Origin: Streptomyces poonensis
GTDB lineage: Bacteria; Actinomycetota; Actinomycetes; Streptomycetales; Streptomycetaceae
Assembly (NCBI RefSeq): GCF_014650915.1
Contig: NZ_BMVW01000023.1
Location: 1 to 64,000, forward strand
DNA length: 64,000 nucleotides
Direction: 5' to 3'
Every line of letters starts with the position of its first letter. The stretch's first letter is position 1. The translations under genes and the position numbers were made by a program. Below are positions 55,640-63,833 of the stretch, piece after piece. The notes below the pieces were generated by a model, which saw only the letters and a program-made list of their open reading frames with translations, searched no databases and was not told where the DNA came from.

Positions 55640-56140
55640 TCAGAACGGACGGTTCTTGGGGTCCGGGTAGGTGAGCTGGAACAGCTGGCCCACGTTCCGC
55701 CGCATCCGGGTGTAGAGGTCCTGGAGTTCGTCCACGACCTCGGGAGGGATGGAGAGATCGCGTGCGACCTCGTAGATCTTGGCGAGCTCGCGCGGGTGCA
55801 GAATGCCGTCCGCGGAGCAGGCGCGGATCGCGTCGAAGACCAGCGCGCGGGCGGACGCGTGCACGTCCTTGTCCCGGCTGAGCAGGTTCTGGATGTCCTC
55901 CGTCGCCGGGTAGTTGCGCAGTTCCTCGATCAGGGCAGGCTGGCCGCCCATGCCGGCGATCAGGCTGAGCACGTAGTTGCGCTCCTCGTCCGCCAGCTCT
56001 CCGTCGGCGTTCGCCATGACCAGCAGGGCCTTGGCATAAACCTCGAAATTCGACGGCGTCGGTGGTTTGTCGAAACCCCAGAACTCCCGGAACAAGAACT
56101 GCAGTCGCAGTTCGTCATACGACGCGTTGGTTACCGGCAT
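55640..56140 (-). CDS. TerB-like protein (first gene of operon A)
   Basis: This 166-residue helical protein has two repeats of the TerB/DjlA type: LVMANADGELADEERNYV near residue 45 and IRACSADGILHPRELAKI near 118, each with the acidic D-G-x-L/I-x-x-x-E pattern. TerB proteins bind metal or sit at membranes and take part in stress and conflict systems. GCCAAGAAGGAGGTGCAGC just before ATG 56140 is an excellent ribosome binding site, and the upstream region is long and gene-free, so the operon promoter should lie here. Its role with the peptide is unknown; carrier, scaffold or immunity are all possible. Confidence 0.75.
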   Translation of the reverse strand: MPVTNASYDELRLQFLFREFWGFDKPPTPSNFEVYAKALLVMANADGELADEERNYVLSLIAGMGGQPALIEELRNYPATEDIQNLLSRDKDVHASARALVFDAIRACSADGILHPRELAKIYEVARDLSIPPEVVDELQDLYTRMRRNVGQLFQLTYPDPKNRPF

Positions 56141-56947
56141 GCTGCACCTCCTTCTTGGCTGAAGCATGTGGATAGCGCAGGCCGGGACACTAGCAAAGGG
56201 CCGGAGGCGGGGAAAGGGTTTCGCTTCCTGCGGCCGTGGATTCGGCCACCGTATCGGAATGCATTGCAATCTTCGTTTCCGGCTGGAGGCGGCTCTGTAC
56301 ACCGATGGTATTGAGTTCCCCGCACCCCGGAAATGGAGGTACCTATTCCTGCAGATGCCCGCCGGAGGAGCCCGGACCGGTCTTCGTCGGCATAGTGGCT
56401 TTCACCGCAAGACCTGGTATTGCTGGACCGCAGCGGCTCGGTACGAAGGGCCGGCTCCGGAAGACCGGGATGAACAGAGGCCCCGGAACTGTCCACCATG
56501 GCAACCGGCCATACGGCACTGAGCAGTTCCTCCGCTCCCGATGTCTCACCTGCCCCGCCTGCGCCGGGGCGGATGAGAGTGCCGCGCCCGGCTGCATACT
56601 TCAGGGAGTGCACGGGCTGGATACGCGGGAAGCGGCTCCCCGTCGCCGCTTCCTGAGCGGCAGGCCCCCGGATGTCCGGGACGCTGTGTCGCCGGGCCGC
56701 CGAGATCGAGGCCGCGCTCTGTGCGCGGTGCAGGGCTCCCGGTTCGGGATCGACATGGTCTGGACCGTGACGGGGGCGCGGTGCGGGTGGCTGCGGCTTC
56801 CGGTCAATCAGCCGCGGTCGCCAATAGCGCGTGATATCCGCGCACGCTCCCGCATTTCACGGACCGATGGTCGGACGCTTCCGCGCATGTAACCGTTCTC
56901 GACCGCCCTCGCTTCTGAGGCGCTGGCCTGCATAGGAAGAGGAGAGA
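56141..56947. other. Divergent gene-free region upstream of operon A and the MbtH unit
   Basis: These 807 bases have no convincing gene; open frames are short of codon bias. The composition is patchy, with AT-richer stretches near 56250-56345 where the operon A promoter is expected, and includes small palindromes (AATGCATT and ATTGCAAT overlapping near 56260). No -35/-10 pair could be fixed with confidence. Confidence 0.5.
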
Positions 56948-57097
56948 GTGATCGGTCGACGCATGACCGGATGTGCCTTCGCCACCTGGATGCCGACCTC
57001 GAAGGCAATGCACACTTACTGTGCTCGCTTCGAACATCTCGATGTCGGTTCGATTGACGTTGTGTCGGAAGACTTCGTGAAGGAGGGGCCCACGTGA
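56948..57097 (+). CDS. Possible 49-residue small protein coupled to the MbtH gene
   Basis: GTG 56948 has AGAGGAGAGA immediately upstream, and the frame stops at TGA 57095-57097, overlapping the GTG of the MbtH gene by four bases. The product has a basic, Cys/Met-rich first half (two Cys) and an acidic second half (DVVSEDFVKEGPT). It could be a real small protein, or the tail of a lost upstream gene whose end still couples translation to mbtH. No family is recognised. Confidence 0.35.
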   Translation: MIGRRMTGCAFATWMPTSKAMHTYCARFEHLDVGSIDVVSEDFVKEGPT

Positions 57098-57297
57098 GCA
57101 ACGGCGACAGCACCATCTACAAAGTCATGGTCAATGGCGAGGAGCAGTACAGCATCTGGCCTGCGGACAGGGAAGATCCGCTCGGCTGGAGGGGCGCGGG
57201 CAAGACCGGGACGAAGGACGAGTGCATGGCGTACATTCAGGAGGTCTGGACGGACATGCGTCCGCTCAGCTTGCGCAGGCAGATGGGAGACGCGTAG
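57094..57297 (+). CDS. MbtH-like protein (orphan)
   Basis: This 67-residue protein shows the MbtH signature: MVNGEEQYSIWP near residues 10-21, GW near 30 and YIQEVWTDMRPLSLR near 46-60, including the conserved Trp residues. MbtH proteins bind and activate NRPS adenylation domains. No NRPS gene exists in this window, so its partner must be elsewhere; operon B runs to the right edge and may continue into an NRPS pathway. GAAGGAGGGG precedes GTG 57094. Confidence 0.93.
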   Translation: MSNGDSTIYKVMVNGEEQYSIWPADREDPLGWRGAGKTGTKDECMAYIQEVWTDMRPLSLRRQMGDA

Positions 57298-58309
57298 TCG
57301 CGCAGTCTCCGTACTCGCGTTTTCCTTCGTGTTCCCGACGAGTTCCCGACAGGTCGATGCGATTCCACGCCGGGCGCCCGACATTGTTGTCTGTGCCCGC
57401 TCCCGCGGAGCGGGAGGGACCATGCGGTTGCGGAGGCCGATCGGAGCCGGCGCTGCGTGCGCACAAGCACCGGTGCGCGAGGCAGCCACACTCCGGTGAC
57501 AGCGCGTCGGACTGCCGACGGGGCGCGTCCCGATCGAGGTCGGCCGGGAAGCCGGCGCCGTCACCGTCCTGACCGCCCACATGGGCCGGTGGCGGCTCCT
57601 TGACCTGTCATCCGGTCCGGAGGCGACCAAGCCGGCCCAATCGCCCAGCGCTCGGTCTGCTCGCAGGCGTCGGCCCGCTGAGGGCGAGGCCGCCCTCGGC
57701 GTGGACACGCACCGGGATGTCCACGCCGAGGACGCGGTCTCCTCGCTGGAGACCGTCATCGGCACCGAGTCGTTCCCGGCCGTCATGCTGCCCGTCCCTT
57801 CCACACCCGTCCGGCGCACCGCAGCCGACTCGAGAGCCCGCTGCAGAAGTCGCTGGTAGCCGGCCTACGACGGGAACCGGCCCGACCGTACGGCCCGTCG
57901 CCTGCGCGGGACGTCGGGCCCGGTCGATGCGCGGGCCGCGAGACAGCCACTTCACCTCGTTGTGCGCAGCCACAGGACTCTGCCGCCTGACCACCCGCAA
58001 GATCGCCAACAGAGTCACAGCATTGGCCCTAGGAGCAGTTGTCACTAGGTGAGTTGCAGCGTCCATAGTGGGCAGCGTTGCACTGAGGTTCTCCTCTCCT
58101 GAGTACCCGAGGACGCGGCGACACCACGACTCTTGCGGCCGATGCCCGGCATGCGACCCGGGGACTCTTCGCGGCCAACCCAGGACGTATGCTTCGCTTC
58201 CGCGAAGTCCAACGCACTTGTGGGCCTCTGAGAAAGTATTTTGGTACGCAGGTGCGGCACCTTCGCTCAGTACGGCCCCGTTTCCACGAAGCATCCGGCC
58301 CTTCCCCTA
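57298..58309. other. Region of degraded sequence between MbtH and the VOC gene
   Basis: About 1 kb without an intact gene. It holds an IS110-type transposase remnant (57686-57800) and otherwise only frames with poor bias. No inverted repeats of an insertion element could be defined. It looks like decayed mobile-element DNA. Confidence 0.6.
57686..57800 (+). pseudogene. IS110-family transposase remnant
   Basis: The frame reads AALGVDTHRDVHAEDAVSS followed by VIGTESFPA, which closely follows the N-terminal DEDD region of IS110 transposases (GVDTHKDVHxAA...LGTxSFP). The similarity stops after about 35 residues, and the rest of the roughly 350-residue enzyme is missing. It is a scar of a past insertion between operons A and B. 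Confidence 0.65.
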
Positions 58310-58774
58310 TCACCCACTCACGCGCATGTGCTCTTCGGCGCGTCGCTCGAGCGCCTCCGGGGACACGTCCTCGACATGGGTGGCGATCGTCCACCGGTGG
58401 CCGAACGGGTCGGTGAGCTGCCCTGTCCGGTCACCGAAGAAGTTGTCCTGGACTTCTCGCTGCTGCTTCGCTCCGGACTGCAGCGCCCGGGCGAAGGTGG
58501 CGTCGACGTCCTCGACAAACAGGTAGAGGGTGACCGGGGTCCCGCCGAGAGTCTTGGGGCTGGGCAGGCCGGCCTCCACCCACTCGTCGGACAGCATGAC
58601 GATTGTGCCGCCGATGTTGACCTGCGCGTGCATGATCTTGCCGTTGGGAGCGACGTGACGGGACAGTTCCTCGGCCCCGAAGGCCTCGCTGTAGAAGGTG
58701 ATCGCCTCGCTCGCGGCGTTCACGGACAGATACGCCGTCAGCTCCGGATATCCGTCCGGAATTGCGTTGACCAT
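58310..58774 (-). CDS. VOC-superfamily (glyoxalase/PhnB-like) protein
   Basis: This 154-residue protein of the vicinal-oxygen-chelate fold begins with YLSVNAASEAITFYSEAFG and has HAQVNIGGTIVMLSDE and FFGDRTGQLTDPFGHRW; this is the PhnB-like layout. Metal ligands cannot be fixed with certainty. It could be a housekeeping or resistance protein or the last gene of operon B, from which it is separated by 87 bases. Its own ribosome binding site (GGAGGTCAG) is good. Confidence 0.85.
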   Translation of the reverse strand: MVNAIPDGYPELTAYLSVNAASEAITFYSEAFGAEELSRHVAPNGKIMHAQVNIGGTIVMLSDEWVEAGLPSPKTLGGTPVTLYLFVEDVDATFARALQSGAKQQREVQDNFFGDRTGQLTDPFGHRWTIATHVEDVSPEALERRAEEHMRVSG

Positions 58775-58861
58775 TTCTGACCTCCGTGCTGTTCGATTGC
58801 TAGGCCGTTTCCGACGGGCTCTTGGGACCGTCCCCGGACCGTTGTGGGCGGGCCCGATGAG

Positions 58862-60001
58862 TCAGCCGACGCCTCGCTGGGCGCCTCGCGTAGTGCCACC
58901 CGGCCCGATGATGTCTGACCAGGAGCCATTAGAAGCGCCCTGGTCGGCGGTGAGCTGATCGAGTGCGTCGAGAAACGTCCGCAGCTCGTTCTCCGTGCCG
59001 AGCGATACGCGCAGATGGCCGGGGAATCCGAATATTCCGGTGTCCCGCACGAGAATGCCGTAGTCCTTGGCGAGCGCGTTCTGCGCCTCGGCGGACGCGA
59101 CGACCTGGACGGCGACGAAGTTCGTCACCGACGACAGGTACCGGTACCCGCGCCGCTCCAGTTCCGCGCAGAACCACTTGCGCCGTTCGGCCGTGCCGTC
59201 ACGGATCTCACTGAGGAACCGCTGATCGGCGAGCGCGGCCAGTGCCGCGGCCTGTGCGACACGGTTGACGCTGAACGGGAGGACGTTCAGCGTCCGGCGG
59301 ACCTCGGCGATGAGATCGGCGCGGCCGATGGCATATCCGATCCGCAGGGCCGCCAGCCCGTATGCCTTCGAGAAGGTACGCAGCGCGAGCACCGGAGCGC
59401 CCCGGTCGAGGAAGTCCCTCGTCTGTGGCAGGCCCGGGTCGCTGAACTCCTGGTACGCCTCGTCGAAGACCAGAGGCACCTGGCCGGCGTGCGCCGCGGA
59501 GACCAGAGTGCCGAACGTGTCCCTGGACAGCGCGGTTCCAGAGGGGTTGTGCGGATTGCACACGTACCCGATGCCGTGATGGAGAAGCCGGTCCGCGAAA
59601 GCCTCCACGCCGATGTCGGCATACCGCAGTGGCAGGGCGACCGCCCCACGCCCGATGCGTTCCAGGGCCTCCCGGTAGCCGGGAAAAGTACCTGCGGTGA
59701 CCAGGCCGGGGTGGGAGAGTTCACCGAGGCTCAGTGCGGTGGCCAGCACCAGCTCGTCGCTGCCGTTGGCCACCGCGATCTGGTTCTCGCGTACGCCCCA
59801 GTGCTCGGCGAGGGCCTCGACGAGGCTCTCCCTCTGCGGCGCCGGATAGCGGTTGACCCGTTCCAGCGCGGCGGTCGCCGCGGCGACCGCCGAGGGGCTC
59901 GCGCTGAACGGGCTCTCACTCAGGTGCAACCTCACCATCGTGTCTGCGTCCGGCACGCTGGTGTTGTACACCGTTGGCTCCGGCCGCGTCGGCGCACTCA
60001 C
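58862..60001 (-). CDS. HisC-like aminotransferase (MarG/StnR-type, operon B)
   Basis: This is a 379-residue fold-type I aminotransferase of the histidinol-phosphate/aromatic group: NGSDELVLATAL near residue 79, CNPHNPSGTALS near 147, VFDEAYQEF near 179 and the PLP Lys in TFSKAYGLAALRIGYA near 210. With the cupin and methyltransferase genes fused to it by 4-base overlaps, the set matches the MarG-MarH-MarI trio of maremycin, and the corresponding streptonigrin genes, that turns Trp into beta-methyltryptophan. In that scheme this enzyme moves the amino group between Trp and (methyl)indolepyruvate. A true HisC in the histidine pathway is unlikely in this context. Confidence 0.85.
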   Translation of the reverse strand: MSAPTRPEPTVYNTSVPDADTMVRLHLSESPFSASPSAVAAATAALERVNRYPAPQRESLVEALAEHWGVRENQIAVANGSDELVLATALSLGELSHPGLVTAGTFPGYREALERIGRGAVALPLRYADIGVEAFADRLLHHGIGYVCNPHNPSGTALSRDTFGTLVSAAHAGQVPLVFDEAYQEFSDPGLPQTRDFLDRGAPVLALRTFSKAYGLAALRIGYAIGRADLIAEVRRTLNVLPFSVNRVAQAAALAALADQRFLSEIRDGTAERRKWFCAELERRGYRYLSSVTNFVAVQVVASAEAQNALAKDYGILVRDTGIFGFPGHLRVSLGTENELRTFLDALDQLTADQGASNGSWSDIIGPGGTTRGAQRGVG

Positions 60002-60375
60002 AGGTCGGATCCCAACAGGATGCCGAAGCAGTAACTTCCCACCGCGGCCTCTTTGGTGACGAAGTAGTGCTCGCTGCCCGCCGGAATGCGCATCACCGCC
60101 GGCGAGATCAGTTCATGACGCACCCCGGCCAGATGCACCTCGATGCGAGCCTGGCCCGGAGTCGGCGAGATGAGGAAGTAGATCTCGTCGACCTCGTGGG
60201 TGTGCGGCTCGGCGACCGGCTTGTCCACGAGGGTGCTGAGCTCACCACCCGCGATCTGGACCGGCATGCCGTCGAACATGTCGGCGGTGAGGTAGAAGGG
60301 CGCGGGCTGCTGGTGTCCCGCCATCGCAAGCGGAACGGGAAGCCGGGACACTATCTCGGCGGCGACGCGGGTCAC
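59998..60375 (-). CDS. Cupin protein (MarH-like, operon B)
   Basis: This is a 125-residue single-domain cupin. The first metal motif is PHTHEVDEIYF near residue 57 (His, His, Glu) and the second is RIPAGSEHYFV near 96. In maremycin biosynthesis the cupin MarH works with the aminotransferase to invert the beta-methyl centre of beta-methyltryptophan. The same gene order and 4-base overlaps on both sides support that role here, as an inference. Confidence 0.8.
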   Translation of the reverse strand: MTRVAAEIVSRLPVPLAMAGHQQPAPFYLTADMFDGMPVQIAGGELSTLVDKPVAEPHTHEVDEIYFLISPTPGQARIEVHLAGVRHELISPAVMRIPAGSEHYFVTKEAAVGSYCFGILLGSDL

Positions 60376-61409
60376 GCTGCCTCCAGTACGAACAGATAGG
60401 TGTGCGGGGCGCCGAAGGGCACAGCACGGCGCATATGCATGCCTCCCCTGTCGAAGAGATCCTCGTAGGCCTCACGGGTGTAGATGGGAACGCCCATGAG
60501 CGCGTGGGCAAGTTCAAAACCGTCGGAGAAGACCGGCAGGGTGTTCTCGCCGTTTCGCGGCCGCACCGTGGTGTCACCCAGCAGGAACGTGTTCGCCTTG
60601 GGGAAGGCCGCACGCAGCCGGGGAATCACCTGATCGCGGCGCTCCGGGTCGACCAGAAGGTCGTGCAGGAACATGAAACTCATCACGACGTCGGCTTCGC
60701 CGGCGTCCTTGACCTGGTGCCCGTTGAAGAGGATGTCGAGTACGTCGGCGCACACCGGTGTGACCGTGCCGTCGAGGCCGTACCGTTCGACGGTGCCGAC
60801 CGCGAGCTCGGTGGCGGATTTGCTGATGTCGATGCCGATGCCACGGCTTCCAGGGCGTGCCTTGACCAGCCGGGCAACCCGTTCGCTGACGCCGGCACCG
60901 AGGTCGACGAGTGTCGTGAAGTCGAGCTCGGCGATCTCCTCGTCCAGGATGTGCCGCATGAGAGCGGTGTCCGCCTGGGCCGAGCCGAGCGCCACCATCC
61001 CCTCGTCGCGATGGAGGTCGACGCCGAAGCGGCGCTCCCCGCGTGCGACGGCGGCGCCGTTCGCGAAGACATCGTGGTAGCCTCCGACGCCCCAGGTGAA
61101 GAAGCCGAGCGTCCGACGGACGTCCTCCCCCGTCGGAGTCGCCTCGACGCGGTCACCGCGCGATTGCAGGTATCCGAAGGATTCGGCGGCGCGGACGAGG
61201 GCATGGACGATCGTCTCGTCCAGCTCGTTCTCCCGGCAGAACGAGGAGACCTCGACGGAGCCGTCGTCCTGGAGTTTCCGGAATATTCCAAGGCGCTCCA
61301 GTGTGTGCACCACGTGCGCACAGATGAAGCCGTTGAAGGCGGTATCGGGGTTCAGCGGTGTCAGAGCCTCGCCCTGCCACTGCGCGGTGAGGGTTTGTGC
61401 CGAAGACAA
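60372..61409 (-). CDS. SAM-dependent methyltransferase (alpha-keto acid C-methyltransferase-like, MarI-type)
   Basis: This is a 345-residue class I methyltransferase. An N-terminal helical dimerisation part (about 20-110) precedes the SAM-binding loop TLVDLGAGVSERVA near residue 164 and IGIDISKSA near 190. The overall plan, and the FMFLHDLL segment, fit the MppJ/SgvM/MarI group that methylates the carbon next to the keto group of phenylpyruvate or indolepyruvate. Together with the cupin and aminotransferase it would give beta-methyltryptophan. O-methyltransferase activity is the alternative. ATG 61409 lies 68 bases after the flavoprotein stop. Confidence 0.8.
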   Translation of the reverse strand: MSSAQTLTAQWQGEALTPLNPDTAFNGFICAHVVHTLERLGIFRKLQDDGSVEVSSFCRENELDETIVHALVRAAESFGYLQSRGDRVEATPTGEDVRRTLGFFTWGVGGYHDVFANGAAVARGERRFGVDLHRDEGMVALGSAQADTALMRHILDEEIAELDFTTLVDLGAGVSERVARLVKARPGSRGIGIDISKSATELAVGTVERYGLDGTVTPVCADVLDILFNGHQVKDAGEADVVMSFMFLHDLLVDPERRDQVIPRLRAAFPKANTFLLGDTTVRPRNGENTLPVFSDGFELAHALMGVPIYTREAYEDLFDRGGMHMRRAVPFGAPHTYLFVLEAA

Positions 61410-61477
61410 TCGTCTACACCTCTCGGGAAAGCGGCGGACGGGTGGGGAGCGCGCCGTCCGCCGCGATAACGGCCTGG

Positions 61478-62605
61478 TCAGAAGGTTCCGAGCCGGGCCA
61501 GGTTGGTGGCCAGCGAGTACGGGGTCAGGTCCACCCCGGGCTGGTGCCCCAGGTAGAGGTCACGGACGATCTGGCCGGTGACGGGCGCCTGTGCCAGTCC
61601 GTGACCGGTGAATCCGGCGGCGAAGAGAATGCGCTCGTGCTTGCCGCCCGCCTTGCCGATGAGGGCCGACTTCGTCGGCGTGACGTCGAGCGTTCCGGTC
61701 CACGCGCTGTGCAACTCGACGTTCTTCAGGCGCGAATACCACTTCGGCAGCTCGTCGACGGCCGCCTGGAACCATATGTCCCGCATTCCGTCCTGCTTGG
61801 AGATGCGCTCCAGGCCGACGAGGAGGGACTTGCCCATGCCCATCGTCTTCAGACCGGACACGGGGTGGAGGGTGAACGGCAAATTGTGCACGTCGCCCTC
61901 GGTGACGAGCGGGTCGGTGTGCAGCAACTCGGCGAACTGCCCCCACACCGGCAGGTTCAGGCCGGTCAGCTTGGCGACGTCACCACTCCACGGTCCGGCC
62001 GCGATGACGATCGCCTCCGCGGTGAAGTCACCCGACGTCGTGCTGACCACGCCGCTGCCGGCGTCCAGCCCGGTCACGGTGATGCCGCTGAGCAGCCGCG
62101 CGCCGAGCTTCTGCGCGCCCTCGGCGTATCCCTGGACGATCACCTCCGGCTTGACGCGGTACGTCTGCGGGTTCAAGATCGCGGCCTCGATGGTGTCCGG
62201 GTCGAGCCAGGGGTTGAGCTCCACCGCCTGCGCGGCGGTGAGCAGTTCCAGCTCCGCGCCGGCCTCGCGCTGGTCGGGCAGCTCCGCCTCCAGCTCGGCC
62301 GCCTGCTGCGGGCTGGTCAGCACCGTCAGCAGCCCGAGGTCGGCCAGTCCGAGATCGACCCCCATGCCGCCGGCGAAGGTTTTGAAGTCGGCCAGGCTGC
62401 GTGCCGCCAGCTCGGAGTCGTGCGGCTTCCTCGGGAAATAGGTGCGGAACGCGCGGGCGGTCTGGGACGTGGTCGCGGCACCGAACTGATTCTTCTCCAG
62501 CAGGAGGACGTCGACGCCCGCCTTGGCGCAGTGGTAAGCGATGGACGTACCGATCACCCCACCACCTATGATCAGCAGTTCGGCCGTGTTCTTCTGCTCA
62601 GACAT
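61478..62605 (-). CDS. FAD-dependent oxidoreductase, DAO/sarcosine-oxidase family (operon B)
   Basis: This 375-residue flavoprotein starts with the dinucleotide loop IIGGGVIGTSIAYH and ends with FAAGFTGHGLAQAPVTG, the DAO-family FAD motif. Members oxidise C-N bonds of amino acids and cyclic amines. In operon B it could oxidise a tetrahydro-beta-carboline ring formed by the preceding protein; this is inference. Its start overlaps the end of the cyclophilin-fold gene by eight bases, and GAGGAG precedes the ATG. Confidence 0.88.
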   Translation of the reverse strand: MSEQKNTAELLIIGGGVIGTSIAYHCAKAGVDVLLLEKNQFGAATTSQTARAFRTYFPRKPHDSELAARSLADFKTFAGGMGVDLGLADLGLLTVLTSPQQAAELEAELPDQREAGAELELLTAAQAVELNPWLDPDTIEAAILNPQTYRVKPEVIVQGYAEGAQKLGARLLSGITVTGLDAGSGVVSTTSGDFTAEAIVIAAGPWSGDVAKLTGLNLPVWGQFAELLHTDPLVTEGDVHNLPFTLHPVSGLKTMGMGKSLLVGLERISKQDGMRDIWFQAAVDELPKWYSRLKNVELHSAWTGTLDVTPTKSALIGKAGGKHERILFAAGFTGHGLAQAPVTGQIVRDLYLGHQPGVDLTPYSLATNLARLGTF

Positions 62606-63557
62606 CAACACTCCTCGTAACGGTCGGACGGTTAGTCCACCTGTCGCCTTCCGCATTCCACGGGAACAGCTGGAGATTCCAGGCACCGATGGAATTGACG
62701 TACGTCGCCATCTGCGCCATCAGTGCGACGAAGTCTTCGCGGGTGGTGATGCCGTCAAGGGCGGCAACCACCTCTTTGGTGATATCCCACAGTGTGTTCA
62801 ATCCGCAGTAGCCGAGGAACTCGGTCGGCTTGACCAGCAAGATTTTGGCCATTTCGAGCAACGCCGAGAGCGGCACCTCGGTCAGCCGGGCCGCACGCAC
62901 GAGACTCGTGTAGGAGACATAACCCAGCGGCCTGGTCTCACCATTGACGGCGACCAGCGTCGTCAATACCGAGTTCTTCGTTCCGGCCCCGGACGGGAAT
63001 TTTCCGTCATGGATGTCGATCAGTTCCTCCGTTGGACCGACCAGCATGCGCTCGGTTTCCGCGGCGATCCGCTCGACCAGCGCGCGGACCCGCTCGGACT
63101 CAGCGGTCATCCGCCGTACGCCGTGGCCGGCCGGCCCGTCCACCCGCCGCACCTGGGCGATCACGGGCTCACCGTCGCGGTACACGGAGTCCCAGATCAG
63201 CTGGCCGATTTTCGGCAGCGACTCGACGTCCTCGGGTGCGACCGAGCCGATCGGCGAGGTCGGCATCGGCTCGGTCAGTTCGCCGTACTTGATGGTCAGG
63301 TGCTGCACAGCGGAAAGGAACACCGTGCCGTTGGGCTGGATCTTTCGATTTACTTTGTAATCCGGAACCGCGTGCAGTAAATCGTGCGCCGGCGGCACGT
63401 GGTACATGCAGTCACCGGCCACAAGTGCGTGACCTTGCAGAGTCCGGTATGGCAGTGCTGCCCAGAGCGGCTCGACACAGTCTGCGTTGCGGCCCTCGTC
63501 GAGGGTGATCCGGATCCTGGCGCCGATCGACTCCCAGGCGATCTCAATCTGGCGCAT
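62598..63557 (-). CDS. Cyclophilin-like-fold protein with helical C-terminus, cucumopine-synthase-like (operon B)
   Basis: This is a 319-residue protein. Residues about 1-135 resemble the cyclophilin-like fold (IRITLDE, EPLWAALPYRTLQGHA, AGDCMYHVPPA, then KYGELTEPMPTSPIG); residues about 160-315 are a helical bundle. This two-part plan is that of cucumopine synthase, a Pictet-Spengler enzyme that joins histidine with a keto acid. With beta-methyltryptophan genes in the same operon, a Pictet-Spengler step on a Trp-type substrate, as StnK2 does in streptonigrin, is the best guess. A TTA Leu codon sits at 63378-63380. Third-position GC is lower than in its neighbours, a sign of transfer. The start at ATG 63557 is by fold; a longer frame reaches 63653. 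Confidence 0.55.
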   Translation of the reverse strand: MRQIEIAWESIGARIRITLDEGRNADCVEPLWAALPYRTLQGHALVAGDCMYHVPPAHDLLHAVPDYKVNRKIQPNGTVFLSAVQHLTIKYGELTEPMPTSPIGSVAPEDVESLPKIGQLIWDSVYRDGEPVIAQVRRVDGPAGHGVRRMTAESERVRALVERIAAETERMLVGPTEELIDIHDGKFPSGAGTKNSVLTTLVAVNGETRPLGYVSYTSLVRAARLTEVPLSALLEMAKILLVKPTEFLGYCGLNTLWDITKEVVAALDGITTREDFVALMAQMATYVNSIGAWNLQLFPWNAEGDRWTNRPTVTRSVDV

Positions 63558-63658
63558 TACGCCCCACTTCGTTGTGCTCGACCCCTGTTGCCGGACGAAG
63601 CGCACGACAGGTTCAGGGGAATTGGGTTCCAGTAACGGGCAAGATGCCGTCACGAACG

Positions 63659-63689
63659 ACTATAGGAGCGGTGGCATTCAGTCGGCCAA
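63659..63689 (-). promoter_or_regulatory. Candidate promoter of operon B
   Basis: Read on the minus strand, TTGGCC (63689-63684) and TATAGT (63664-63659) are 19 bases apart and stand about 100 bases before the first gene of operon B. The -10 fit is good; the spacing is one to two bases longer than ideal. Confidence 0.35.
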
Positions 63690-63833
63690 CAACAGTGGCG
63701 CCTTTGTCAGGATGCCGGTTGTTTGTCACCTCGCGCCCTGCACCTCATTGCAGGCATGCCAAATGCCGGCACCTGCCGGGCAGGCACCGACTTTATCGGC
63801 ACGATCAGCCAGAAGGCATGTACGTCGGAGCCC

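Noticed and set aside
58862..60001. Histidine biosynthesis gene hisC
   Set aside because: No other his gene is near, and the gene is coupled to a cupin and a C-methyltransferase-like gene, the arrangement of beta-methyltryptophan pathways.
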